From DASSCW01 sp036556325 (GTDB lineage: Bacteria > Chloroflexota > Limnocylindria > QHBO01): a stretch of 28,444 nucleotides of DNA. Numbering within the stretch: the stretch's first letter is position 1; each line of letters opens with the position of its first letter. Positions 15,528 through 22,539 of this stretch are shown here, in pieces. The stretch spans positions 1-28,444 of the forward strand of contig DATBJR010000082.1 of assembly GCA_036556325.1 (NCBI GenBank), read 5' to 3'. Position numbers and translations under genes: made by a program. Below the pieces are notes generated by a model that was not told where the DNA came from, ran no database searches, and saw only the letters and a program-made list of their open reading frames with translations.

Positions 15528-15878
15528 TCAGCCCGGCGGCCAGGCCATGGTCCGGCCGGCCAGCAGGTGGAAGTGGAGGTGAAACACGCTCTGTCCGGCA
15601 TCGGGCCCGACATTGGTCACGATGCGGTAACCGTTGACGCCGGACTCTTCCGCGACCTGGCGCAGCGCCCCGAAAAGCGCCGCCAGCAGCTCGCCGTCGC
15701 CGTCGGTCAGCTCTGCCGCCGACGGGATGTGACGACGCGAGATGGCGAGCAGGTGGGTCGGTGCGCGCGGATTGACGTCGCGGAAGACCACGACCGAGTC
15801 ATCGCTGTGGACGATGTCCGACGGCAGCTCGCCGGCTGCGATGCGACAGAAGAGGCAGTCGGGGTCGTAATCGGCCAT
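15528..15878 (-). CDS. HIT family protein (HINT-like)
   Basis: A 116-residue histidine-triad nucleotide hydrolase or transferase of the HINT branch. It begins DPDCLFCRIAAGELPS with the CxxC pair common in bacterial HINT. It continues with VVVFRDVNPRAPTHLLAISRRH, NGYRIVTNVGPDAGQSVFHLHFHLLAGR and the triad HxHxH near residues 98-102, and ends in the Trp-Pro tail typical of the family. Substrates are purine nucleoside phosphoramidates in known members. ATG 10 nt after the rsmE stop; TAGGCT at 15885-15890 is 6 nt upstream but shares its TAG with that stop codon. It stands where Bacillus has yqeV/mtaB and precedes rpsU by 125 bp. Confidence 0.93.
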   Translation of the reverse strand: MADYDPDCLFCRIAAGELPSDIVHSDDSVVVFRDVNPRAPTHLLAISRRHIPSAAELTDGDGELLAALFGALRQVAEESGVNGYRIVTNVGPDAGQSVFHLHFHLLAGRTMAWPPG

Positions 15879-15887
15879 GGCGGCAGC

Positions 15888-16577
15888 CTAGGCGAAGTCG
15901 CCGGTGCGCGACAAGACGACCGCGGCAGCGGCCACCGCGACTGTCTCCGAGCGCAGGATGCGCGGCCCCAGCGCGGCGATCTGGGTACCCGCCCGCTCGG
16001 CGGCCGCCACCTCGTCCGGCGTGAAACCGCCTTCCGGGCCGATGACGACGCCCGCCGCCGGCTCCAGTACGGACAGGCGCGGCCCGTCAGCCCGCTCGTA
16101 CAGCAGGACCGATGACGCCCCCAGCGCCGCCGTCAGCGGCACCGGCGCAACCACCGGTGGAACCAGGCCGCGCTCGGCCTGCTCGGCGGCCTCGCGTGCC
16201 ACGGACGCCAGCCGCTGCAGCTTCTGCGGCGAGAGGTCGCGGGCCACGCATCGTTCGGTGACGATCAACCGGAACTCGGCGATCCCGATCTCCGTCCCGT
16301 GACGGATCACCGGTTCCAGGTGATCCCCGCGCAGCAGTGCCTGCCACACCGTAAGGCGGTGCCGCGGCTCCCCGCCCGCCGGACCGCGCGACTCCACCAC
16401 GCACTCACCATGGCGCAGCCGCACGACGGCGGCCTCGCCACGGCCGTCGAGCAGCACCAGATGGTCGTCGTCGCGCAGGCGGAGGACGCGGGTCACCTGC
16501 CGTGCGATCGCCGCAGGCAACGGGAACTGGTCGCCCGCCATGACTTCCGACGCAACGAAGAAGCGATGCAGGGTCAC
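15888..16577 (-). CDS. rsmE: 16S rRNA (uracil-1498-N3)-methyltransferase RsmE
   Basis: A 229-residue SPOUT-class methyltransferase that modifies U1498 of 16S rRNA with S-adenosylmethionine. An N-terminal PUA-like domain runs HRFFVASEVMAGDQFPLPAAIARQVTRVLRLRDDD. The knot domain has VTERCVARD, KLQRLASVAREAAEQAERGLVP, the SAM loop GVVIGPEGGFTPDEV and LGPRILRSETVAVAAAA at the trefoil knot. GTG at 16577 overlaps the prmA stop by 4 nt (GTGA); the frame is open 27 bp further upstream but that would lie inside prmA. The order dnaJ-prmA-rsmE is conserved in Gram-positives and Chloroflexota. Confidence 0.95.
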   Translation of the reverse strand: MTLHRFFVASEVMAGDQFPLPAAIARQVTRVLRLRDDDHLVLLDGRGEAAVVRLRHGECVVESRGPAGGEPRHRLTVWQALLRGDHLEPVIRHGTEIGIAEFRLIVTERCVARDLSPQKLQRLASVAREAAEQAERGLVPPVVAPVPLTAALGASSVLLYERADGPRLSVLEPAAGVVIGPEGGFTPDEVAAAERAGTQIAALGPRILRSETVAVAAAAVVLSRTGDFA

Positions 16578-17479
16578 GCGCGCCGCATCCGCACCGAAAC
16601 CCACTCCCCGTCGTCCAGCCGCTCGTCGGTCGCGAAGCCGGCGGCCTCCAGCGCGGACACGACCTCGTCGCCCCGCTCAGCAATGATGCCGCTGGCCAGC
16701 AGCGTCCCACCGGGCGTCGCGTGCGTCGCCAGGCGCGTCGCAAGCTCGACCAGAACGGCGGCCACCAGGTTGGCGAGCAGCAGCGGATACGGATCGTCGC
16801 ATTGCTCTTCGAGGCTGCCGTCACGGGCCATCAGGCGCTCTGCCACGCCGTTGCGCCGGGCATTGTCGAGTGTCGCCTCCACCGCCACCGGGTCGGTGTC
16901 CAGCGCGTCGACATGGCCGGCGCCCAGCGCCAGGGCGGCGATGCCGAGGATGCCCGAGCCGCTGCCCACGTCCAGGATCCGCGGCGGCATCGGCGCCAGG
17001 CGCCCGAGCAGCTGGAGGCAGCCGCGGGTGGTCGGATGCAGCCCGGTGCCGAAGGCCATCCCGGGATCCAGCCGCACGACCACGTCGCCCGGCTCGACCG
17101 GCGCCTCCAGCCAGGAAGGCACGATCAGCAGCCGGCCGATTCGCTGCGGTGCGTAGCCCGCCTTCCAGCCCTCGGTCCAGTCGCGTTCGTCAACGGGGCG
17201 CACGTGCAGCTCGCCGACGGGACGCAGGCCGAAGGCCTGGAGGTGCCATAGCGCCCGCTCGGTGCCCTGGATCGCGACCCGCGCGGCGGGATCATCGGGC
17301 ACGTGCGCGGTCAGCTCGTACGGCGCCGTCGGATCCTCGCGCACGGACAGCTCATCGCCCGCGTCGCGCAGCAGGCGCGTCGGCCGAACGGCCGCGCCGT
17401 GCCCCAGCCGGCCGAGGATCTCGCTGACCGCCTCGACCGCTTCCGCATCGGCCTCGACGGTGAGCTCCAGCCAGCGCAC
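16574..17479 (-). CDS. prmA: Ribosomal protein L11 methyltransferase PrmA
   Basis: A 301-residue methyltransferase that trimethylates ribosomal protein uL11. The N-terminal substrate domain starts RWLELTVEADAEAVEAVSEILGRLG and includes the WTEGWKAGYAPQRIG block. The catalytic domain has RLDPGMAFGTGLHPTTRGCLQLL, SAM-binding ILDVGSGSGILGIAALALGA, ALDTDPVAVEATLDNARRNGV and LLLANLVAAVLVEL. The frame stays open far upstream (to 18181) but that part only mirrors dnaJ. GTG at 17479 gives the family N-terminus, 14 bp after the dnaJ stop; no strong ribosome binding site is visible, so coupling to dnaJ is likely. Confidence 0.93.
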   Translation of the reverse strand: MRWLELTVEADAEAVEAVSEILGRLGHGAAVRPTRLLRDAGDELSVREDPTAPYELTAHVPDDPAARVAIQGTERALWHLQAFGLRPVGELHVRPVDERDWTEGWKAGYAPQRIGRLLIVPSWLEAPVEPGDVVVRLDPGMAFGTGLHPTTRGCLQLLGRLAPMPPRILDVGSGSGILGIAALALGAGHVDALDTDPVAVEATLDNARRNGVAERLMARDGSLEEQCDDPYPLLLANLVAAVLVELATRLATHATPGGTLLASGIIAERGDEVVSALEAAGFATDERLDDGEWVSVRMRRA

Positions 17480-17493
17480 TTCGGCTCTGCCGA

Positions 17494-18624
17494 TCAGCCG
17501 AAGATGTCGCGCAGCCGATCGAACAGGCCCGAGCCGCCGGCCTTCGGCAGCACGGCCGGCCCGCTGACCTCGTTGAGCTGCTTCAGCAGGTCGCGCTCCA
17601 CCTTGGACGGCTTCTCCGGCACGACCACCGTCACGATCACGTGCAGGTCGCCTCGCCCGCTGCCGCGCAGCCGTGGCACGCCGCGCCCCTTGAGCCGCAG
17701 CTCGGTGCCGGACTGCGTGCCGGCCGGGATCGCCAGATCCTCCGCGCCCTCGACGGTCGGGACCTGCACGGTGGCGCCCAGGGCGGCCTGCGGAAAGGTG
17801 ACCGGCAGCTCGTGGTACAGCTCCGTCCCGCGCCGGACGAGCTGGGGATGGTCCCGCACGGTGACGACGACGTAGAGGTCTCCCGGCGGCCCGCCGCGGG
17901 GGCCGGACTCGCCCTGCCCCTCCAACGCGATCCGTTGGCCGGAGTCGATCCCCGCCGGGACGGTGACCTGCAGCGTGCGCTCCTGGCGGACGCGGCCGTC
18001 GCCGTGGCAGTTGTGGCAGGGCGTCGCAATGATCCGGCCCTCGCCGTTGCAGCGCGGGCAGGCGGTGATGTTCACCATCTGGCCGAGGATGGTCTGGCTG
18101 ACCCGACGCCGCTCGCCGCTGCCGTTGCACTCGGGGCATGTCTCCGGCTCCGTACCCGGCTCGCCGCCGGATCCACCGCACACGTCGCAGGTCACCAGCG
18201 TCGGGAAGCTGATCTCGCGGGTGACGCCTGACATGGCCTCGGCGAAGTCGATGGTCAGGTCGTAGCGCAGGTCGGCGCCCGCCACCACCCGTCGACGCTG
18301 CCGCGTCCCGGCGGGCGAGCCGCCAAAGAAGGCGTCGAAGATGTCGCCGAACGGCCCAAACCCGCCGCCGAAGCCCTCGAACCCGCCGCCCGCCGCGCCG
18401 CCCACGCCCGCATGGCCGAACATGTCGTAGGCGGTGCGGCGCTGCCGGTCGCCCAGCACCCGGTAGGCCTCGTTCAGCTCCTTGAAGCGCTCCTCCGCGC
18501 CCTCGCTGGTATCGACGTCGGGGTGGTGGCGCTGCGCCGCGCGGCGGAAGGCGCGCTTGATCTCCTCCTCGGAGGCATCGCGGGGCACGCCCAGGATCTC
18601 GTAGTAGTCGCGCTTGATCGCCAT
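17494..18624 (-). CDS. dnaJ: Chaperone protein DnaJ
   Basis: A 376-residue type I J-protein that delivers unfolded substrates to DnaK and stimulates its ATPase. The J domain is at residues 5-70 with HPD at 34-36. A Gly/Phe-rich linker follows (GGFEGFGGGFGPFGDIF). The zinc region has four CxxCxGxG repeats (CDVCGGSG, CPECNGSG, CPRCNGEG, CHNCHGDG) near residues 144-216, then the C-terminal substrate-binding domains. ATG at 18624 gives the canonical MAIKRDYYEILGV; an in-frame ATG six codons upstream sits inside the -10 region and was rejected. TATAAT ends 9 nt before the start, so the leader is only a few nucleotides. A CIRCE operator overlaps the promoter. The gene is separated from dnaK by about 4.7 kb. 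Confidence 0.97.
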   Translation of the reverse strand: MAIKRDYYEILGVPRDASEEEIKRAFRRAAQRHHPDVDTSEGAEERFKELNEAYRVLGDRQRRTAYDMFGHAGVGGAAGGGFEGFGGGFGPFGDIFDAFFGGSPAGTRQRRRVVAGADLRYDLTIDFAEAMSGVTREISFPTLVTCDVCGGSGGEPGTEPETCPECNGSGERRRVSQTILGQMVNITACPRCNGEGRIIATPCHNCHGDGRVRQERTLQVTVPAGIDSGQRIALEGQGESGPRGGPPGDLYVVVTVRDHPQLVRRGTELYHELPVTFPQAALGATVQVPTVEGAEDLAIPAGTQSGTELRLKGRGVPRLRGSGRGDLHVIVTVVVPEKPSKVERDLLKQLNEVSGPAVLPKAGGSGLFDRLRDIFG

Positions 18625-18633
18625 CGGCCGGCG

Positions 18634-18662
18634 ATTATACAAATTGGCACTCCGGACTTCAG
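18634..18662 (-). promoter_or_regulatory. dnaJ promoter with perfect -10 TATAAT
   Basis: TATAAT at 18634-18639, spacer 17 bp, weak -35 CTGAAG at 18657-18662. Transcription would start around 18627, only 2-3 nt before the dnaJ ATG, with no room for a ribosome binding site. The CIRCE element covers the spacer and the -35. Confidence 0.6.
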
Positions 18663-18670
18663 AGTGCCAG
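18644..18670. promoter_or_regulatory. CIRCE operator (HrcA site) at dnaJ
   Basis: TTGGCACTC-N9-GAGTGCCAG, matching the CIRCE consensus TTAGCACTC-N9-GAGTGCTAA except for a paired A-to-G/T-to-C change at the third position, which keeps the inverted repeat, and one outer base. Bound by the HrcA repressor, it would block polymerase between -35 and -10. It makes dnaJ part of the same heat-shock regulon as the distant hrcA operon. Confidence 0.92.
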
Positions 18671-18680
18671 CCATTCGTGC

Positions 18681-19427
18681 TCAGTCGGTGCGATCGTCGT
18701 CCGATACCCGGTGACGGAGGTCACCGCTGAGCCGGGCCATCGCCTGGCTGCGATAGCCGGCGTAGCCCAGCAGCACGCAGGCGACCAGGAACGCGGCGAC
18801 ACCCACCCCGGCGGCGGGCACGGGCGTCATCCGCAGCTGCGAGACCACGATGCCGGCCAGGACGGCGGCCAGCATGGCATTCACGAAGCCGATGGTCGCC
18901 GGCGTCGTCACGAAGCCGTGGAACCAGTCGGACCGCTGCAGGTCCTCGTCCGACGCGCCGAAGGTGCGGAAGATGCCCACCGCGTCCTCGGTCACGCCAG
19001 TGATGAAGTACGGCGCCAGCCCCGGGTCGATCTCGAGGTATGCACCGCGCAGGCGGTTCATGCCGCGCACCCATACGTAGTCCTCGTTGTTGATCTCGAG
19101 CAGCCGAACGTAGGTCGCCACCCCGACGAACAGGACGACCGGCAGCACCAGCACCGCGAACAGCACGAAGCCCTCGCCGAAGCTGCTGGCCTGGGCCACC
19201 AGCGCCAGCGCCACCACCGCGCCCGACAGCAGGGAGAGGAACATGCTGGCCCGCGAGAAGGCTTCGTTCCAGGACAGCGAGCGTGTGGCCAGCAGGCTCC
19301 AGTGCTCGGTGGCCAGCATCTGGACCCGAATCGCCCGGCGCGCCGCCGCATCGGCCGCGGCGGCATCCGCGCCGCTCGGCAGGGCGGAGGCCGGTGGCAC
19401 GCCCTCCGGCATGCGGTCGACGGTCAT
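18681..19427 (-). CDS. Unknown four-span membrane protein
   Basis: 248 residues, family not recognised by name. A cytoplasmic-like N-terminus of about 60 residues carries the motif MLATEHWSLLATRSLSWNEAFSRASMF in parts. Transmembrane spans are near 62-80 and 87-107. A long soluble loop at 108-172 contains conserved-looking blocks (RLLEINNEDYVWVRGMNRLR, YLEIDPGLAPYF). Spans 174-197 and 203-224 follow, then a charged tail ending DDDRTD. The two-hairpin layout with an acidic-aromatic loop is seen in actinobacterial and Chloroflexota hypothetical proteins. ATG at 19427 has TACAAT 6 nt upstream and no ribosome binding site. Divergent from the YcaQ-type gene with only 24 bp between starts. It lies upstream of dnaJ, but the CIRCE promoter separates them. 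Confidence 0.85.
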   Translation of the reverse strand: MTVDRMPEGVPPASALPSGADAAAADAAARRAIRVQMLATEHWSLLATRSLSWNEAFSRASMFLSLLSGAVVALALVAQASSFGEGFVLFAVLVLPVVLFVGVATYVRLLEINNEDYVWVRGMNRLRGAYLEIDPGLAPYFITGVTEDAVGIFRTFGASDEDLQRSDWFHGFVTTPATIGFVNAMLAAVLAGIVVSQLRMTPVPAAGVGVAAFLVACVLLGYAGYRSQAMARLSGDLRHRVSDDDRTD

Positions 19428-19433
19428 GGCCGC

Positions 19434-19443
19434 ATTGTAGGAT
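19434..19443. promoter_or_regulatory. Overlapping divergent -10 hexamers
   Basis: The ten bases ATTGTAGGAT contain TACAAT on the minus strand (19434-19439, 6 nt before the membrane protein ATG) and TAGGAT on the plus strand (19438-19443, 8 nt before the YcaQ-type ATG). With 24 bp between the start codons neither gene can have a normal leader, so both mRNAs are probably leaderless and compete for polymerase. Confidence 0.6.
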
Positions 19444-19451
19444 CGGCGCCC

Positions 19452-20690
19452 ATGGCCGCCGCCACCCCCGAGCTCGAGATCTCGGCCGATCACGCCCGCC
19501 GCTTCCTGGTGAGCCGCCACCTGCTCGCGCCGCCGCGCTCGCTGGCAGCGGAGGCCGCATCGGTCCTGCGCGTGGTCGAGCGCCTGGGCCTGCTGCAGTT
19601 CGACCCGCTGGAGGTGCCCGGCGCGCGCAACCACGACCTGGTGCTGCACGCTCGCATTCGCGACTACCAGCGCGGCTGGGCCGAGGCATGGCTGTACGGC
19701 GAAGATCGGCGCCTGATCGAGGTGTACAACAAGAGCCTCAACATCCTGCCCATCGGCGAGCTGCCCCATTACGCCATCAGCTGGGATCAGGCCGCCGCCG
19801 AATACGCGCACGGCATCCTGCGTGAGCAGGCTGCGGTGGCAGAGGCAATCGTCTCCACCATCGAGCGCGAGGGCCCGCTGTCCACCGCCGCGTTCAAGGA
19901 GCACGGCCACGCCATCGACTGGTGGTGGGCGCCGACGCCGGCCGCGCGGGCCGTCGCCGAAGCGCTGTTCGTGACCGGGCGCCTGGGCATCGCCCGCCGG
20001 GACGGCAATCGGCGCTACTACGACCTCATCGAGCGGCTGGTGCCCGCCGCGCTGCTGGCCAGGCGGGAGACGGCGGAGGGAGCGCATCGGCATCGGCTGC
20101 TGAGCCGGTACCGCGCCGTCGGCCTGCTGGGACTGCAGGCCAATGCCGAGGTCATCCTCAACACAGGCAGGGCTGCCGACCGTGCCCGCTGGACCGCCGA
20201 GCTGGTCGACGAGGGCGTGCTGACGCCGGTGGCCGTGGAGGGGATGCGCGGAGCGCGCTACCTGCTCGCCGCGGAAGCGCCCGTCCTCGAGGCAACGCGC
20301 ACCCCGTCGGACGAGCCGCCGGCGGTCACCTTCATGGCGCCGCTCGATCCGCTGATCTGGGATCGGCGCCTCCTGCGCGACCTGTTCGGCTTCGAGTACA
20401 TCTGGGAGGTCTACGTTCCGGCCGCCAAGCGACGCCACGGCTACTACGTGCTGCCGCTGCTGTTCGGCGACCGGCTGGTCGGCCGCATCGAGCCCCGCTA
20501 CGAGCGGCGGACACACCGGCTGCAGATCCTGGGGATCTGGTTCGAGCCCGACTTCAGGCCGCTGGAGGAGCCCCACTTCATCCCGGCCCTGACCGCGGCG
20601 CTGCGCGCCTACCGCGCCTTCGTCGGCGCCCGGACGGTGCGCTGGCCGCGCTCCGGCATCGGCCGAGAGCTGGCTAGGCGAACGCGCTGA
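19452..20690 (+). CDS. Winged-helix DNA glycosylase, YcaQ/AlkX type (HTH_42 family)
   Basis: A 412-residue protein of the HTH_42 family; E. coli YcaQ (410 residues) unhooks interstrand DNA crosslinks by cleaving N-glycosidic bonds. The N-terminal part has ARRFLVSRHLL and VERLGLLQFDPLEVPGARNHDLVLHAR in parts. The motif Gln49-Phe50-Asp51 corresponds to the Q-phi-D catalytic motif of the YcaQ subgroup, as opposed to Q-phi-Q of AlkZ/AZL resistance enzymes. The middle winged helices and the C-terminal block FMAPLDPLIWDRRLLRDLFGF, then FEYIWEVYVPAAKRRHGYYVLP in parts, are typical. ATG at 19452 without Shine-Dalgarno sequence. Its end overlaps the convergent 176-residue membrane gene by 17 bp. Confidence 0.88.
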   Translation: MAAATPELEISADHARRFLVSRHLLAPPRSLAAEAASVLRVVERLGLLQFDPLEVPGARNHDLVLHARIRDYQRGWAEAWLYGEDRRLIEVYNKSLNILPIGELPHYAISWDQAAAEYAHGILREQAAVAEAIVSTIEREGPLSTAAFKEHGHAIDWWWAPTPAARAVAEALFVTGRLGIARRDGNRRYYDLIERLVPAALLARRETAEGAHRHRLLSRYRAVGLLGLQANAEVILNTGRAADRARWTAELVDEGVLTPVAVEGMRGARYLLAAEAPVLEATRTPSDEPPAVTFMAPLDPLIWDRRLLRDLFGFEYIWEVYVPAAKRRHGYYVLPLLFGDRLVGRIEPRYERRTHRLQILGIWFEPDFRPLEEPHFIPALTAALRAYRAFVGARTVRWPRSGIGRELARRTR

Positions 20691-21204
20691 AGCGCAGGTA
20701 GCGGTAGCCCAGGTAGCCGATCCACAGCATCGTCCCCGTGCCGGCCCCCGCCCACAGGGCCGCCTCCCAGGGGCGGTAGACATCGCTGCGCAGCCAGAGC
20801 AGGAAGATGGCGTACACCGGCACGAACACCGCGAGCAGCATGGCCGCGTACAGAAACGTGGTCAGCGCCAGGATGGTCCCCGGCCAGAATCCCATCCGTG
20901 CCGTGTCGGCCAGGCCGCGCTCCAGGCGATCGAGCGGTGAGCGGCCCAGGAAGCCCTCGATCGTCCTGAGCAGGCGCTGCACCCAGCCCGGCAGCGCGCC
21001 GCGTCCCCCGAACCAGCTGGCGTAGAGGGTGCTGGCCCATCCGGTCCCGACCAGGTACAGCGGCGGCAGGATGAGCATGAGCGGCGTTCGCTCGTCCTCG
21101 GCCAGCGGATTGTAGACCGGCGGCGCGGTCATCGGCACCAGGGTCGCGAAGACCACGTAGGCGACCAGCACCAGCGGCAGGAGCAGGGCCAGCCGGATCA
21201 GCAT
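20674..21204 (-). CDS. Unknown small membrane protein after xthA
   Basis: 176 residues, family not recognised. Hydrophobic spans are about 1-24 (LIRLALLLPLVLVAYVVF), 41-61, a long one or two spans at 104-137 (FWPGTILALTTFLYAAMLLAVF) and 148-171. Between spans 2 and 3 lies a basic amphipathic loop (GWVQRLLRTIEGFLGRSPLDRLERG). ATG 3 nt after the xthA stop, so it is surely co-transcribed and probably translationally coupled. Its 3' end runs 17 bp into the convergent YcaQ-type gene. Function unknown. Confidence 0.8.
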   Translation of the reverse strand: MLIRLALLLPLVLVAYVVFATLVPMTAPPVYNPLAEDERTPLMLILPPLYLVGTGWASTLYASWFGGRGALPGWVQRLLRTIEGFLGRSPLDRLERGLADTARMGFWPGTILALTTFLYAAMLLAVFVPVYAIFLLWLRSDVYRPWEAALWAGAGTGTMLWIGYLGYRYLRFSAFA

Positions 21205-21207
21205 CGG

Positions 21208-21996
21208 TCAGGCATCCGCGAAGTCCACGATCAGCGGCGCGTGGTCGGAGGGAATGCCCGGGTAGGTGGAGGGCTTGCGGGCGTCGCGATCGCGCTCCGC
21301 CGCCACTGCGCGGGCGGCCAGTGGCGGGGTCGCGTACACATGGTCGATCCGCATCCCGAAGTTTTTGTGGAAGTGACCGGCGCGGTAGTCCCACCAGGTG
21401 AAGAACCCGGTCTCGGGATGGAACTGGCGGACGACGTCGACCATGCCCCAGTCACGCAGCTTCTGCACGGCCGATCGTTCGCGAGGCGAGACGTGCGTGG
21501 CGCCGTGCGCCGCCTGGGGGTCCCAGACATCGTCGTCGGTGGGCGCAACGTTGTAATCGCCGCAGATCGCCAACGGGGTGGCCGGGTCGCAGTCGTCCAG
21601 CCAGGCCGACAGCCGCGCCAGCCAGTCGAGCTTCTCCAGGTAGAACTCGGAGTCCACCATCCGGCCGTTGGGCACGTAGATGCTCGCCACCCGGACGCCG
21701 CCGCAGGTGGCGGCCAGGAAGCGGCCGCCGTCATCGGTCCAGCCGTCGCTGACCGGGATGCCGGCCGTGACCTCATCAATGCCCAACCGCGAGGCGATGG
21801 CCACGCCGTTCCAGCGCCCGGGTCCGTGATGGACGAGCTCGTAGCCCAGGGCGCGGAAGTCGAGCAATGGCGCCTGCTCGTTGGACAGCTTCGTCTCCTG
21901 CAGGCAGAGGATGTCCGGCTGCTTGGCCTGGGTCCACGCCAGCACACGGTCCAGCCGGGCCTTCAGCGAATTGACGTTCCAGGTCGCGAGGCGCAT
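21208..21996 (-). CDS. xthA: Exodeoxyribonuclease III
   Basis: A 262-residue AP endonuclease/3'-exonuclease of the ExoIII family, acting in base excision repair. Active-site blocks are all present: ATWNVNSLKAR with Asn7, DILCLQETKL with the metal-binding Glu34, SIYVPNGR with the Tyr, CGDYNVAPTDDDVWDP with the Asp-Asn pair, FTWWDYRAG, NFGMRIDHV and the final PSDHAPLIVDF with Asp-His. Length equals the E. coli enzyme within a few residues. ATG at 21996; no ribosome binding site, but TAGACT lies 6 nt upstream (22003-22008). Divergent from mscL. Confidence 0.96.
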   Translation of the reverse strand: MRLATWNVNSLKARLDRVLAWTQAKQPDILCLQETKLSNEQAPLLDFRALGYELVHHGPGRWNGVAIASRLGIDEVTAGIPVSDGWTDDGGRFLAATCGGVRVASIYVPNGRMVDSEFYLEKLDWLARLSAWLDDCDPATPLAICGDYNVAPTDDDVWDPQAAHGATHVSPRERSAVQKLRDWGMVDVVRQFHPETGFFTWWDYRAGHFHKNFGMRIDHVYATPPLAARAVAAERDRDARKPSTYPGIPSDHAPLIVDFADA

Positions 21997-22000
21997 GTGG

Positions 22001-22014
22001 CGAGTCTAGACACG
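22001..22014. promoter_or_regulatory. -10 of xthA inside a palindrome
   Basis: CGAGTCTAGACACG holds the perfect 8-bp palindrome GTCTAGAC (22004-22011) and is symmetric at 12 of 14 bases. The xthA -10 TAGACT (minus strand, 22003-22008) lies within it, and the mscL -10 candidate TATCCT follows at 22020-22025. It could be an operator shared by the divergent pair. Confidence 0.35.
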
Positions 22015-22071
22015 GGCCCTATCCTTCGTGTCCCGAGCCACGTGCCAGCCGGTGCAGATGGAGGAGACGCT

Positions 22072-22476
22072 GTGTTTCGCGAGTTCCGGGACTTCCTCAT
22101 GCGCGGCAACGTCGTCGACCTGGCGGTGGCCGTGGTCATCGGCGCGGCCTTCGGCGCGGTCGTCACGTCGTTCACTGGCGACATCCTCACGCCGCTGCTG
22201 GGGCTGGTAGGAGTAGGGACCCTGTCGGACCTCACCGTCAACGTCGGCGATGCGGTGGTTTCCTACGGAAAGTTCCTCAACGCGCTGGTGAGCTTCATCC
22301 TCATCGCCGCCGCGATCTTCTTCTTCGTCGTGAAGCCGATGAACGCGCTGGCCGCCCGCCGCGCCGCCGCCGAGCCGGCCGAGGAGCCGAGCACCAAGAT
22401 GTGCCCGTGGTGCGCATCGGCCATCCCGGTCGCCGCCAAGCGCTGCCCGCTGTGCACGAGCGATCTCGCAGCGTAG
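22072..22476 (+). CDS. mscL: Large-conductance mechanosensitive channel with C-terminal zinc ribbon
   Basis: A 134-residue osmotic release valve. The N-terminus FREFRDFLMRGNVVDLAVAVVIGAAFG is the family signature, with span 1 at about 15-36 and span 2 at 67-88 (LVSFILIAAAIFFFVVKPMN). The usual C-terminal helical bundle is shortened. It is followed by a two-knuckle zinc ribbon with Cys111, Cys114, Cys125 and Cys128 (CPWC-x10-CPLC). Start GTG at 22072 with GGAGGAG 5 nt upstream; an ATG 14 nt upstream is out of frame. Divergent from xthA, convergent with the pseudouridine synthase gene, leaving 63 bp without obvious terminator. Confidence 0.95.
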   Translation: MFREFRDFLMRGNVVDLAVAVVIGAAFGAVVTSFTGDILTPLLGLVGVGTLSDLTVNVGDAVVSYGKFLNALVSFILIAAAIFFFVVKPMNALAARRAAAEPAEEPSTKMCPWCASAIPVAAKRCPLCTSDLAA

Positions 22477-22539
22477 GTCACCCTCCAGGTTACGCGACGC
22501 AGGTTCTGGCGGGAATCGGTCATCCCCGTGACCCGGGAG

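Noticed and set aside
17480..18181. Extended N-terminus of prmA reaching 18181
   Set aside because: The extra residues lie in another frame of dnaJ and are Arg/Pro/Ala-rich; the PrmA family starts at the GTG at 17479.
18625..18642. Upstream ATG of dnaJ at 18642
   Set aside because: It overlaps the TATAAT -10 hexamer, adds six residues absent from the family, and the ATG at 18624 gives the canonical start.
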